From JAAFHI01 sp039793685 (GTDB taxonomy: Bacteria > Acidobacteriota > Blastocatellia > Chloracidobacteriales > Chloracidobacteriaceae): a stretch of DNA of 64,000 nucleotides. Below are positions 23,083 through 32,679 of this stretch, in pieces; position 1 is the first letter of the stretch; every line of letters begins with the position of its first letter. The stretch lies in the NCBI GenBank assembly GCA_039793685.1, contig JBDRAL010000086.1, forward strand, positions 1-64,000, in the 5' to 3' direction. The notes below the pieces were generated by a model. The model was not told the origin of the DNA, did no database searches, and saw only the letters and a list, made by a program, of their open reading frames with translations. Made by a program: the position numbers and the translations under genes.

Positions 23083-24303
23083 CTATTCCGCGCGTTCGAG
23101 CGGCGGAACGACTGCGCAATAGTCGCGTTCGAGGCGACCACGATAGTCGGCGATGAGTTCATCCACCCGCGCGGAATCGGTCGAACGGACGACGAAGCCG
23201 ACGTGAAACCGCTTTTTCACCCGATAAAAGATTTCCGGATCGCTGAACTGCGACGTGTCGGGCCATTCCTCTTTCGCCAGGCAAAGGGCGACGCCGCCGT
23301 ATTCCCGGCGCGGTTCGGGCAAAACGTAGGGCGTTTCGCCCCGACCGATTTCAATCTTCGCCCATTCCGCCCAGATATTGATGCCGGATGCCGCTTCGAG
23401 CGTTTCGGCGATATAGGCCCCGCCGACGCGGGCCGCAATTTCCAGAAAATAAAACTCGCCAGTCGCCGCGCTCTTGATGAATTCGGCGTGGGTCGCGCCC
23501 CGGCGCAACTTCAAACCCTTGATGAGATTGCGGTTCATCGCTTCAAGGGCGGCGTGGTTCTCGGAGTCGTACTCGACGGTCCGGGTGGTGAAGACTCCGC
23601 CGTCATGCGCGACGTTCATCGGCGGACGTCCGTAGCGGTGAATTCCGGCGAACAGGACTTCCCCGTTTTCGACCAGCGAATCGACGTGAAAGACCTCGCC
23701 AGGGACAAACTGTTCCAGGACGTAGTTGTTCGAACGTTCGCTCAGCCGGTCGCGGGCATCGAGCATGTCGATGGTGCGCCAGACCTGTTCGCTGTCGTTC
23801 ATTTTCATGATGCCGATGGCGGAAACGTCGGTCCGGGGTTTCATCACCCACGGGGCGGGAACGCGCGACATGTATTCACTGAGTTCCTGATAATTGAGAA
23901 CATGGACGAACTCCGGCACTTTCACGCCCGCGTCGCGCGCTTCAACCCGCATGGCGAGCTTGTCGCGGAAATGACGGGCGGTCGTGCTGCCCATTCCGGG
24001 TAGGCGGAGATGCTCGCGGACAAGCGCGGCGGTCAGTACGTCGAATTCCTCCAGAGCCACAACCGAATGAATTTTCCGGGGTCGAGCCAGTTGGGCCACC
24101 GAATAGACGAAATAATCCGGGGTGGAATCGTTTGGCAATGGAATGAACTCGTCGAGGCTTTCGAAGGGCCAATCCTCATGGCGGAATTTTTCCTTGGTCA
24201 CGAGGACCACGCGGCACCCCTGCCGTTTCAGTTCGCGGAGAAATTCGACACCCTTGAAATAGCTTGCCAGACAGACGACGGTCGGTTGAATTGGCGAACT
24301 CAT
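23083..24303 (-). CDS. ATP-grasp family enzyme
   Basis: A 406-residue protein with an N-terminal preATP-grasp Rossmann-like part (VVCLASYFKGVEFLREL) and a central ATP-grasp fold: PAPWVMKPRTDVSAIG (lysine-containing strand), NNYVLEQFVPGEVFHVDSLV, and Mg-binding HAEFIKS plus FYFLEIAARVGG. These enzymes join a carboxylate to an amine or thiol through an acyl phosphate. Substrate unknown: the sequence does not fit purine, biotin or carbamoyl-phosphate enzymes closely. It converges with the cyclase gene, and no operon partner is evident. Confidence 0.85.
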   Translation of the reverse strand: MSSPIQPTVVCLASYFKGVEFLRELKRQGCRVVLVTKEKFRHEDWPFESLDEFIPLPNDSTPDYFVYSVAQLARPRKIHSVVALEEFDVLTAALVREHLRLPGMGSTTARHFRDKLAMRVEARDAGVKVPEFVHVLNYQELSEYMSRVPAPWVMKPRTDVSAIGIMKMNDSEQVWRTIDMLDARDRLSERSNNYVLEQFVPGEVFHVDSLVENGEVLFAGIHRYGRPPMNVAHDGGVFTTRTVEYDSENHAALEAMNRNLIKGLKLRRGATHAEFIKSAATGEFYFLEIAARVGGAYIAETLEAASGINIWAEWAKIEIGRGETPYVLPEPRREYGGVALCLAKEEWPDTSQFSDPEIFYRVKKRFHVGFVVRSTDSARVDELIADYRGRLERDYCAVVPPLERAE

Positions 24304-24315
24304 TCCGCAAAGCCT

Positions 24316-24436
24316 CCAGTGAGTAGTCAGTTGCCAGTGGTCAGTCGCCAGTGGTCAGTCGGTGAAACAATTTGATTCAAAAAGTTCGAAACGATCAGTC
24401 GAGAACGGCTGGCCACTGGCCACTGACGGCTGGCAA
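24316..24436. repeat. Inverted pair of GCCAGTG/GTCAGTC heptamer arrays
   Basis: Left array (24318-24360) repeats GTCAGTC and GCCAGTG units in 7-bp period; right array (about 24407-24436) is the complement (CCACTGG, CACTGAC units). A 45-bp spacer separates them. Confidence 0.8.
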
Positions 24437-25396
24437 CTATTTCCGTTCCAACGGCGGATATTGAACGACCTTGAGCTTGCCCCGTTGGGTCGCGAAGATG
24501 AGTTCGGCTCCGCCGACCCCGAATCGGGCCTTTAGTTGATTGCCGACCGGGGCGTCATCAGGGATGTCATCGCCGCGATTCAGGGGAAAAAGAATTTCAA
24601 GCGGTTCGCTGGCACCAAGCGTCACATCGGCGGAATATCCGCGCGGAACGCTGAGGGCAACATCCCCCACGCCAAGTTCCACCTTGATTCCCGATCCGCG
24701 CCAACTGAGGCTTGAAAGCTCGACCAGAAGCGAGCCGATTCCGACCGTCCCGACGATCGTTCCGGCCATGCTCGTCAATTTGACGTTGGCTTTCTGGGCG
24801 CGAAAAACGATCCCGCCGTAAATATTGCCCAAGACCAGTTCCCCATCGAACATCGAAATATCGAGGTCGGTGTATTCGGGAACCTTGATGACGTAGTCGA
24901 TTCGGTACGGCAGCTTTTGCAGCGCCGAACTCAGCCCCTCAATAACCTTTTTCTTGTCTTTTCCTGAAAGTTTTGCCTGCGGCCCGAGGGAAATCAGTTC
25001 GAATCCGGTCGGCCCCTGACCAAAGGTGAATCCGATTCGACGAGCGAGTTCATCCAGATCAGTGGAGGAAGCGCCCTCGACGTGAACCCGTGCTTCAACC
25101 GAGACTTCGAGTTTGGAAGTTCCGACGATATTCAGACTCCCGACCGGTGGAAGGGTAATCCGGATGGAACGGCCATAGGCGAAACGGGATTTCTGTGTTT
25201 TCAGGAACTCCTTGAACAGCTTTCCGTCGGGCGTCGTCCCTTCCGCGACGGCCTTGGGAAGTTCCTCGACCGGCAACGGCGGGGGCTTTTCCTGGCCAAA
25301 ACCGGAAAAGCCCAAAACCGGAAAGACGAACAGAAAAAGGGGCCAAAAGAACATCCATCCCGATTTTTTTGTTTGACGGAGATTGTTTCGGGCCAT
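24437..25396 (-). CDS. Secreted DUF4097-like beta-helix protein
   Basis: A 319-residue protein with an N-terminal signal peptide (MFFWPLFLFVFPVLGFSGFG). The mature part has repeated short strands, as in the DUF4097/LiaF-like family: RIDYVIKVPEYTDLDISMFD, VKLTSMAGTIVGTVGIGSLL, and ADVTLGASEPLEILFPL near the end. Such proteins sit in the envelope and their function is poorly known. The gene lies 12 bp downstream of carA on the same strand, so the two may be cotranscribed, although they share no obvious pathway. Confidence 0.7.
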   Translation of the reverse strand: MARNNLRQTKKSGWMFFWPLFLFVFPVLGFSGFGQEKPPPLPVEELPKAVAEGTTPDGKLFKEFLKTQKSRFAYGRSIRITLPPVGSLNIVGTSKLEVSVEARVHVEGASSTDLDELARRIGFTFGQGPTGFELISLGPQAKLSGKDKKKVIEGLSSALQKLPYRIDYVIKVPEYTDLDISMFDGELVLGNIYGGIVFRAQKANVKLTSMAGTIVGTVGIGSLLVELSSLSWRGSGIKVELGVGDVALSVPRGYSADVTLGASEPLEILFPLNRGDDIPDDAPVGNQLKARFGVGGAELIFATQRGKLKVVQYPPLERK

Positions 25397-25408
25397 GGGG
25401 TCTGGGGT

Positions 25409-26524
25409 TCAGGAATGGGCGGCTTTACCCTGATCGCCCCGCCAACGGGCCATCAGGTCGATGAAATCGCGGAAAAGGTAGGTGGCGTCGTGCGGTCCGG
25501 GGGCGGCTTCAGGGTGATACTGAACGCTGAAGACCGGAAGATCGCGATGGCGGAAGCCTTCCAGCGTCTGGTCGTTCAGGTTGACGTGAGTGATTTCGAG
25601 GTTTGAAGGAAGCGAATCCGTGTCCACCGCAAACCCGTGATTCTGCGACGTGATTTCAATCTGATTGGTCAGCAGGTTCTTGACCGGGTGATTCGCTCCC
25701 CGATGCCCGTATTTCAGCTTGAACGTCTTGCCGCCAAAGGCGAGACCGAGCAACTGGTGGCCGAGACAGATACCGAACGTCGGGAACTGTTCGGCGAGAA
25801 TCCGGACTTCGCGGGCAATGTCGTCGAGGGGTTCGGGGTCGCCGGGGCCGTTGGACAGAAACACGCCGTCCGGGTTCAACCGCTTTACATCTTCGGCGGT
25901 GGTACCCGCCGGAACGACCGTCACCTGACACCCGAAATGGCTCAACTGGCGGAGAATGTTGAACTTGATTCCGAAGTCATACGCCACCACCTTGAATTGG
26001 GGGGCCGCCTGAATGCCTTCGGTCCACTGATAGCTGTTCCCGCAGGTCACTTCGCGGGCAAGGGCCGCACCGACCATGCTTCTCGAAGCGGCCGCGCGGG
26101 CAACAAGCGTTGCCGGGTCCTTTTCAATGGTGGAAATGATTCCGCGCATGGCCCCGCGTTCGCGGAGGTGGCGGACCAAGGCGCGCGTGTCAATTCCCTG
26201 CAACCCGATGAGATTGTTGCGCTTGAGGTATTCGTCAAGCGATTCCGTCGCCCGCCAGTTGCTGACGATGGGCGAAAGTTCGCGAACGATGAACCCCTGA
26301 AGAAAGAGCCGGCGGGATTCCATGTCCTCGCGATTAATGCCGTAATTGCCGATGTGCGGATAGGTCATCACAATCAACTGTCCGGCATAGGACGGATCGG
26401 TGAGGACCTCCTGATAGCCAACCATCGAGGTGTTGAAAACCACCTCCCCGCTGGTTTCCCCGGCGGCCCCGAAGCTTTCGCCCCGGAACGTACGTCCATC
26501 TTCGAGAGCCAAAATCGCTTCCAC
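25409..26524 (-). CDS. carA: Carbamoyl-phosphate synthase small subunit
   Basis: Hydrolyses glutamine and passes ammonia to CarB to make carbamoyl phosphate for pyrimidine and arginine synthesis. The N-terminal domain has LALEDGRTFRGESFG and TSMVGYQEVLTDPSYAGQ. The class I amidotransferase triad is seen as Cys in FGICLGHQLLGL and His-Glu in QYHPEAAPGPHD. GTG 26524, with GGAAG upstream, gives the usual N-terminus; a longer frame to ATG 26587 reads into a region unlike the family. carB is not in the window. Confidence 0.93.
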   Translation of the reverse strand: MEAILALEDGRTFRGESFGAAGETSGEVVFNTSMVGYQEVLTDPSYAGQLIVMTYPHIGNYGINREDMESRRLFLQGFIVRELSPIVSNWRATESLDEYLKRNNLIGLQGIDTRALVRHLRERGAMRGIISTIEKDPATLVARAAASRSMVGAALAREVTCGNSYQWTEGIQAAPQFKVVAYDFGIKFNILRQLSHFGCQVTVVPAGTTAEDVKRLNPDGVFLSNGPGDPEPLDDIAREVRILAEQFPTFGICLGHQLLGLAFGGKTFKLKYGHRGANHPVKNLLTNQIEITSQNHGFAVDTDSLPSNLEITHVNLNDQTLEGFRHRDLPVFSVQYHPEAAPGPHDATYLFRDFIDLMARWRGDQGKAAHS

Positions 26525-26721
26525 GTTCAACACTTCCGAATTTCTCTGGAATTTGACGGCGCTGGGCCATCCCGCCAACCATAGCACACGTCCGCCGCGT
26601 TTTCAGAAGCGGTTTCGGTGGCCCCGGGTCTTCAAACGCCATTCCCGCCACGCCGGGCGGATTTGGAAAACTCGTCCGCCGAAAGCTATAGTGCGGGTTT
26701 TGTTTTGGAGGAACACGAACC

Positions 26722-28062
26722 ATGCGCGCTTGCGTCATCACGCTCGGCTGCCAGATGAACGAATACGACACCCACGCCATCCAGTCCCAACTGGCGGGGA
26801 TCGGCTACACCTTCGTGGACAATTTCAAGGAAGCCGACCTGGTGATGCTCAACACCTGCGCCGTCCGCGGCAAGCCGGTTGACAAGGCCCGTTCGATTCT
26901 CGGCGACCTGCGTCGGGAAAAGCGCGAGCGGCGGATTACCGTCGGCCTGATGGGTTGTCTGGCGCAGTTGCCGGAAGGTCAGGAAATGGGCGTGAAGTAC
27001 GGGGTGGACATCATGCTCGGCCCCGGCGCGCTCACTGAAATCGTTCCGGCGATTCAAAAGGGCAAGTTTCAGAGCTTCGAATTCAAGGAAGAACTCAATT
27101 TCTACACCCCGCCGCCACCGGTCGGAACGCTGTCCGCCCACGTTTCAATTACGCGCGGCTGCAATCACAAATGCACCTACTGCATTGTCCCGACGACGCG
27201 CGGCGCGGAGGTCTCCCGTTCCGCCGACGACATCGTGAAGGAAGTCGAAGCCCTGCGCGACGCGGGCGTGGTTGAAGTGAGTCTCCTCGGACAGAACGTG
27301 AACAGCTACGGCCTTGAACCGGGCCTCGGACCGAACCGGAAGCTGCTTCCGGGATTCCCGTCGTTCGCCGAACTGCTGCGCCGGGTGGGGCAGACCGGGA
27401 TTCCCCGGCTTCGGTTCATCACGAGCCACCCGATCAACTTCACCGACGACATCATCGAGGCGATTGCGGAAACTCCGTCCGTTTGCCGTTACATCCACCT
27501 TCCGGTCCAGGCCGGTTCAAATCGGGTTCTGAAGCGGATGGCGCGGGAATATACCCGCGAGTACTACCTCGACCGCATCGCGAAAATCCGCGAGTTCCTT
27601 CCGGACGTCTCCCTTTCAACCGACGTGATTGTCGGTTTTCCGGGCGAAACGGAAGAAGACTTCGAGGACACGCTTTCGTTGTATGACGAGGTGCAGTACG
27701 ACCTTGCCTACATGTTCATCTATTCGGAACGCGAGGGGACGCCCGCCGCGAAACACTTCGACGACATCCCGCACGAAATCAAGGTCAGCCGTCTGATGCG
27801 GCTTATCGAACGCCAGAAACACTGGAGCCTCCTGCGGTACCGGTCGTGGGTGGGTAAGGAGGTTCAGGTTCTCATCAAGGGACCGTCGCACGATGAAGGG
27901 CTGATGCAGGGGCACACGCGGGGAAATCATTCCGTGGCCGTGCCGAAGTCAGTGGCCCCGGCACCGGGCCTGTACAACGTGACCGTTACCCATGCCACCC
28001 CGCACATGCTGTACGCGGAAGGGGCGACCCCCGCCCCGACGGGGGTGGGCACGCAAGCCTGA
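26722..28062 (+). CDS. miaB: tRNA-2-methylthio-N6-dimethylallyladenosine synthase
   Basis: A radical-SAM methylthiotransferase that modifies A37 of tRNAs reading UNN codons. The N-terminal UPF0004 domain holds three cluster Cys (TLGCQMNEYD, NTCAVR, MGCLAQ). The radical-SAM core has RGCNHKCTYCIVP with the CxxxCxxC motif, and the C-terminus forms a TRAM-like domain ending near residue 435. Length (446 aa) is normal. GGAGG lies upstream of ATG 26722. Divergent from carA. Confidence 0.95.
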   Translation: MRACVITLGCQMNEYDTHAIQSQLAGIGYTFVDNFKEADLVMLNTCAVRGKPVDKARSILGDLRREKRERRITVGLMGCLAQLPEGQEMGVKYGVDIMLGPGALTEIVPAIQKGKFQSFEFKEELNFYTPPPPVGTLSAHVSITRGCNHKCTYCIVPTTRGAEVSRSADDIVKEVEALRDAGVVEVSLLGQNVNSYGLEPGLGPNRKLLPGFPSFAELLRRVGQTGIPRLRFITSHPINFTDDIIEAIAETPSVCRYIHLPVQAGSNRVLKRMAREYTREYYLDRIAKIREFLPDVSLSTDVIVGFPGETEEDFEDTLSLYDEVQYDLAYMFIYSEREGTPAAKHFDDIPHEIKVSRLMRLIERQKHWSLLRYRSWVGKEVQVLIKGPSHDEGLMQGHTRGNHSVAVPKSVAPAPGLYNVTVTHATPHMLYAEGATPAPTGVGTQA

Positions 28063-28067
28063 GAATG

Positions 28068-28188
28068 TGGAATGAGGAATATCGAATGTGGAATAAAAAA
28101 GGCTGAATTGAAAGAAACCATTTGACAAAAAAGGCGGCGACATACAATTCACAGCATTCCGCATTCCGCATTCCGCATTCCGCATTCA
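28068..28188. repeat. Inverted heptamer arrays downstream of miaB
   Basis: Left array (28068-28097) has AATGTGG and AATATCG units, the right (28148-28188) five CATTCCG units; the arms are partly complementary around a 50-bp spacer. Confidence 0.75.
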
Positions 28189-28284
28189 TCGCTCTGTTCC
28201 CCCCACGGGAAACCCGGCTTATACTGACCGGGTCCCGCCGCCGGGATGCACATCTCAGGATTCCAGCCGACAAGGGGGCCAGCC

Positions 28285-28797
28285 GTGACCGAAGCCGATT
28301 TCATCCGCCTGCGCGACGGGATTGCTTCCGAAATGGGCGAACGCCACCTTCCCGATCTCTATCGGAAGCTGGTCCTCGGAACCCGAACCAGGCGGTTTAC
28401 GCTGAATCACGAACCCATCAAGCATGTCACCGCCGAGGGGGTGACCATTCTCCATACCCTTCTCGGCATCGAACTCAAAATCGGGAAACACCGCCTTTCC
28501 TGCCCCGATCTGGCCACGGCCCGCTATCTTCAGGTCTTTGCCCGGCTCGGTCTGGCGGAGGTTGCCGTTCCCTATGACATTTCCCAGCTTCCCCGGATCG
28601 CCGACGAGCTGGAATCCGCCTGGCAGTATTTCCTTCTTCTCCTGGAAAACCGAACCCACGAACTTCCCGCCCGTGGCCGTCGCACGGTCAGGAACCGTCT
28701 GGTGGATGAAGTTCGGCATGCTCTTGAAGCCCTCGGATCGGGTGAAAAGGTCCCTACTTTCAATCAGAACACCCGGCAACGAACCGCCGCCAACTGA
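28285..28797 (+). CDS. Conserved-looking soluble protein, unknown
   Basis: A 170-residue protein. GTG 28285 has AAGGGGG 6 bp upstream and is preferred over ATG 28246. It is probably helical at the N-terminus (DFIRLRDGIASEMGERHLPDLYRKL). No signal peptide, TM segment or known motif. It lies 7 bp before the first TMTC-like gene and may be cotranscribed with it. Confidence 0.6.
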   Translation: MTEADFIRLRDGIASEMGERHLPDLYRKLVLGTRTRRFTLNHEPIKHVTAEGVTILHTLLGIELKIGKHRLSCPDLATARYLQVFARLGLAEVAVPYDISQLPRIADELESAWQYFLLLLENRTHELPARGRRTVRNRLVDEVRHALEALGSGEKVPTFNQNTRQRTAAN

Positions 28798-28804
28798 ACG
28801 TTGA

Positions 28805-30742
28805 ATGTCCACGAACGATACCTCCCTCGAAACGGGAAAGCCGGTTTCGCTTTCCCAAAGGCTTGAAGACCTGACGGACCGGCAGTGTCTTTTGGTGGTT
28901 GCGGGCGTCGCCTTTGCCCTTTTCGCCAACTCCCTGACCAACGGTTTCGCCTACGACGACGAACTCATCGTCCAGAACAACACCCTCATCAGATCACTCG
29001 GCAATTTCGTCAAATTCTTTACCACCGGATACTGGCAGGAATTTTTCGGGGGAACGGCGAATTATCGGCCGTTGTTCGTCCTTTCACTTGCGGTCGATCA
29101 CGCAATCTGGAAAGAAAACCCCTTCGGGTATCACCTTTCCAATGTGCTCCTGCACGTCGCCGTCTGCCTGCTTTTCTTCAAAATCGCCCGGCAGTACGAA
29201 CTCGACCGGAAACTGGCGCTCCTGGCATCGCTTTTCTTCGCGGCCCACCCGGTCCATACCGAAGCGGTGGCCAACGTGGTCGGTCGGATGGAACTTCTCG
29301 GCACGTTGTTTTGCGGATTGACGTGGTTCGTCTGGAAATCCGACCGGATACCGTCTCCGGCGAGGATTCTTCTGGCCGGGGTGTTTTTTCTCTGTGCCCT
29401 TTTTTCAAAAGAAAATTATCTGGTTTTTCCGGCGGTATTGTTCGTCGCCGAGATGTTTTCGAAAAAATCGGGACCGGACTGGCCGAACCGGATGCGCCGG
29501 GCGATTCCCTTTGCGGTTTTTGCGGCCAGCACGGGTCTTTACCTGGTCTGTCGCCGTCTGAGCGGGCAGGCGGTGGGAAGTCCGACGGCTTCGCGGACGC
29601 CGTTATCAGGCTACGGATTCGGAGAGCGGCTTTCGGCCATGGGGTCGGCCAGCCTCGAATGGTACCGCCTGCTGGTGATCGGTTTTCCGCTCAAACCGAT
29701 GTACGACCAATTCAACGTCGAACTCCCTCGCCACCCCGACCTTCGAACCTGGATCGGCTGGTTTGTATTTGTGACCTTGTGTGCCTTGGCCGTCGCGGGA
29801 TTTCGGCGTTTTCCACTCGTTTCCTTCGCGATCTTCTTCTGGTTCGTCACCCTCAGCATCGTCAGCAACATCCCGTTTCCCATCGGTGCGGTAATCGGGG
29901 AAAGATGGCTTTATCTCCCCTCAGTCGCGTTTTGCCTGATTCTGGCTTTCGGTCTTCTGAAATTCCGCCAGGCGCTCATCGAAAACCGCCGAATCGACAC
30001 CTCGTCACCGTTGATTTCGATATTGTGCGTCGCACTGCTCGCCAGTTACGGCCTGGGGACCGTTCTCCGGAATCCTGACTGGAAGGACTCTCAAGCCCTT
30101 TTCCGGAAAATGATCCGGACCGACCCTCGTCACCCGTTTCCCTACGCGCTGGTGGCCGAATTTGAAATGGACCGAAATCCCGGCGAAGCCCGCGAACTTC
30201 TCGAAGTCGGTGACCGGGAAATTCCGGGTCATGTCGAAATTGTGAGGGTGCTTGCCAAACTTGATTTCCGGGAAGAACGCAACGCGGAAGCCGAGAAACT
30301 GTTGAAGCTGATTCTGGCCACCGAACCTCCGGACCTCCCGCCGCCGGCCGTTGACTGGTCACAGGTTCACGCACTTCACTCGGCCGTTCTGTTTCAACGC
30401 GGTGCCATCCCGGAAGCCCAAAAAGAACTTGAAATCAGCCTTCGGCTCGCGCCGAAACAATACTCCGAGGCACTGTTTGCCAGTCGGGTTCTTTTCAAAC
30501 AGGGGAAAAACGCCGAGGGCGTACTGATGCTTGAGGCAGTCGCCCGTTCAAATCCCGAGGTTGCCCAGATTCAAAACAACCTTGGCGTCGGCCTTCTCCG
30601 ACTGAACCGGTTTCCCGAGGCGAAAGCGGCGTTCGAAAAAGCCCTTTCCATCAACCCGGATTATGTTCAGGCAAAACAGAATCTTGCGCTGGTCCTGGAA
30701 AAAATGGCGGCCGTCGAGAATAACCGGAGCGTTTCACAATGA
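28805..30742 (+). CDS. TMTC-like polytopic membrane protein with C-terminal TPRs (copy 1)
   Basis: A 645-residue protein. About ten hydrophobic segments occupy residues 30-425, with FAYDDELIVQNN in the first loop, YRPLFVLSL, and AHPVHTEAVANVVGRMELLG, the pattern of the DUF1736/TMTC group of the GT-C glycosyltransferase fold. The C-terminal 200 residues are tetratricopeptide repeats (last: NLGVGLLRLNRFPEAKAAFE). TMTC proteins in animals transfer mannose to Ser/Thr. In bacteria the substrate is unknown. The gene overlaps a close paralogue by 4 bp (ATGA). Confidence 0.78.
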   Translation: MSTNDTSLETGKPVSLSQRLEDLTDRQCLLVVAGVAFALFANSLTNGFAYDDELIVQNNTLIRSLGNFVKFFTTGYWQEFFGGTANYRPLFVLSLAVDHAIWKENPFGYHLSNVLLHVAVCLLFFKIARQYELDRKLALLASLFFAAHPVHTEAVANVVGRMELLGTLFCGLTWFVWKSDRIPSPARILLAGVFFLCALFSKENYLVFPAVLFVAEMFSKKSGPDWPNRMRRAIPFAVFAASTGLYLVCRRLSGQAVGSPTASRTPLSGYGFGERLSAMGSASLEWYRLLVIGFPLKPMYDQFNVELPRHPDLRTWIGWFVFVTLCALAVAGFRRFPLVSFAIFFWFVTLSIVSNIPFPIGAVIGERWLYLPSVAFCLILAFGLLKFRQALIENRRIDTSSPLISILCVALLASYGLGTVLRNPDWKDSQALFRKMIRTDPRHPFPYALVAEFEMDRNPGEARELLEVGDREIPGHVEIVRVLAKLDFREERNAEAEKLLKLILATEPPDLPPPAVDWSQVHALHSAVLFQRGAIPEAQKELEISLRLAPKQYSEALFASRVLFKQGKNAEGVLMLEAVARSNPEVAQIQNNLGVGLLRLNRFPEAKAAFEKALSINPDYVQAKQNLALVLEKMAAVENNRSVSQ

Positions 30743-32679
30743 GCCAACCGCAAAACTCCACCTCAACCAAATTCCTCGACCGGGTGCAAAAGCTGGACGA
30801 CCGCACCCTGCTCGCCATCGTGGTTCTGGTCGGATTTCTCGTATTCGCCAACTCCCTCGGGAACGGATTTGCCCTTGATGACGTGGTCATCGTCGAACAG
30901 AACGCACTGATTCAGTCGCTGAACAACACCTGGAAAATCTTTACGACCGGATTCTGGCAGGAATGGTTTGGCGGCACCTCCCGGTATCGTCCGCTGTTCA
31001 CCTTCACCCTCGCCCTGGACTACCAGATCTGGAAATTGAATCCGTTCGGATATCACCTTACCAATATCCTTCTCCATGCGGCGAACTCCGGCTTTTTCTT
31101 TATCCTCGCCAGAAAATATGAATTGAGCCGCCGGATTGCATTTATCGCCGCACTGGTTTTCGCCGTTCATCCGATTCATACCGAAGCCGTGTCAAACATC
31201 GTGGGACGGATGGAAGTCCTTGGTACCTTCTTTTGTGGAATTTCCTGGTATTTCTGGAAAAGGGAGCCGCAACGCCAATTTCCTTCGCCATTGAATCTCA
31301 TTCTTTCCGTGATCTTTTTTCTGTGCGCCGTTCTCTCGAAAGAGAATTTCGCGATATTCCCGGTCGGACTGTTTGTGGCCGAGTGGTATGTCAAAAAGCC
31401 CGACTTTACCCCCAGGGCGCTTATCCGTTTTGGCCTCCCCTTCGGCGCCTTCATCCTGGGCCTCGGAATCTATTTCGCTTTCCGGAGACTGAGCGGCGAA
31501 CTGGTCACGGCAAACGCTTCGATCCCGTTGCTGCTTTCGGATTATCCAATCTGGAAACGGTGCCTCGTAATGGCCGACGCCAGCCTCGAATGGTATCGCC
31601 TGCTGATGATCGGCTTTCCGCTCAAACCGAGTTACGACCAATACAACTATCCGTTGAAACCCTTCCTTACACTGCGTTCCGGAGTCGGGATACTGGCGTT
31701 CACGGGGCTTCTGGGGCTTCTGGTCGTCACCTTCCGTCGCCAACCGGTCATCTTCTTTTCGATTTTCTTTTTTGTTTCCCAGATCTTCGTGGTGAGCAAC
31801 ATCATTGTTCCCGTCGGTGTGTTGATCGCGGAACGCTGGGCCTACCTTCCCTCCGCCGGGTTCTGCCTGATTCTGGCCTGGGGCTTCGACCGACTCTTGA
31901 AAGTAACGGCGCGAGAAACCGAAACCAGCCGAAGAAACCTCGTTTACGCGCTCCTTGGGACACTTCTGGCCAGCTACGCGGCCGGAACGGTCATCCGGAA
32001 CCCTGACTGGAAAGACAATCTCTCCCTGTTCTCGCGCTTCATGGAGACCGACCCGCAACACCCCACCGGCTACACCGCGATCGCCGACTGGTTCATTGAA
32101 GAGGAGGACCCGCAATCGGCGAGGCTGCTTCTGGTCAAAGCCCTCAGGGTTTCGCCGGGTAACACCGATGCGCTCAGGCTTCTGGCGGCCCTGAACCTTC
32201 GCGAGGACCGGTTACAGGAGGCGGAAGAACAAATCGACGCCATCATGGCGGTGGAACCCCCGGCCCTTCCCCCGAACACCCGGATTGCCCAAACCCACTT
32301 CATCAAGGCGGGAATCCGGTTCATAAGGGGCGACCTTGAAACCGGGACCAGGGAACTGGAATTCGGCATCCGCTATTCTCCCACCCAGTATTTTGAACGG
32401 CTCACCCTTTCGAACCTTCTGGTGAAAAGGAACTGCAACGAAGCAGGAATCATTGTCTTGAAAACGCTCATTCGGACCCACCCGGATCTCCCTCAGCCCT
32501 ATAACAATCTCGGCGTCGCGCTGATGCGGATGGGAAAACTGGAAGAGGCCAAAAGCGCTTTTGAAATGACCCTGAAGAAAAACCCGGGACATGTTCAGGC
32601 CGGGGAAAATCTCAAGCTGGTCATTCAAAAAATTGAAGAAAAGGGCCGGGAAACCACGCGAAACGAGAAAAAGCCATGA
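30739..32679 (+). CDS. TMTC-like polytopic membrane protein with C-terminal TPRs (copy 2)
   Basis: A 646-residue paralogue of the preceding gene, with the same order of motifs (FALDDVVIVEQN, YRPLFTFTL, HPIHTEAVSNIVGRMEVLG) and the same TPR end (NLGVALMRMGKLEEAKSAFE). The two differ along their whole length, so duplication is not recent. It begins on the last ATGA of copy 1 and ends on an ATGA with recO, so the three genes are translationally coupled. The pair may act as a heterodimer or on two substrates. Confidence 0.78.
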   Translation: MSQPQNSTSTKFLDRVQKLDDRTLLAIVVLVGFLVFANSLGNGFALDDVVIVEQNALIQSLNNTWKIFTTGFWQEWFGGTSRYRPLFTFTLALDYQIWKLNPFGYHLTNILLHAANSGFFFILARKYELSRRIAFIAALVFAVHPIHTEAVSNIVGRMEVLGTFFCGISWYFWKREPQRQFPSPLNLILSVIFFLCAVLSKENFAIFPVGLFVAEWYVKKPDFTPRALIRFGLPFGAFILGLGIYFAFRRLSGELVTANASIPLLLSDYPIWKRCLVMADASLEWYRLLMIGFPLKPSYDQYNYPLKPFLTLRSGVGILAFTGLLGLLVVTFRRQPVIFFSIFFFVSQIFVVSNIIVPVGVLIAERWAYLPSAGFCLILAWGFDRLLKVTARETETSRRNLVYALLGTLLASYAAGTVIRNPDWKDNLSLFSRFMETDPQHPTGYTAIADWFIEEEDPQSARLLLVKALRVSPGNTDALRLLAALNLREDRLQEAEEQIDAIMAVEPPALPPNTRIAQTHFIKAGIRFIRGDLETGTRELEFGIRYSPTQYFERLTLSNLLVKRNCNEAGIIVLKTLIRTHPDLPQPYNNLGVALMRMGKLEEAKSAFEMTLKKNPGHVQAGENLKLVIQKIEEKGRETTRNEKKP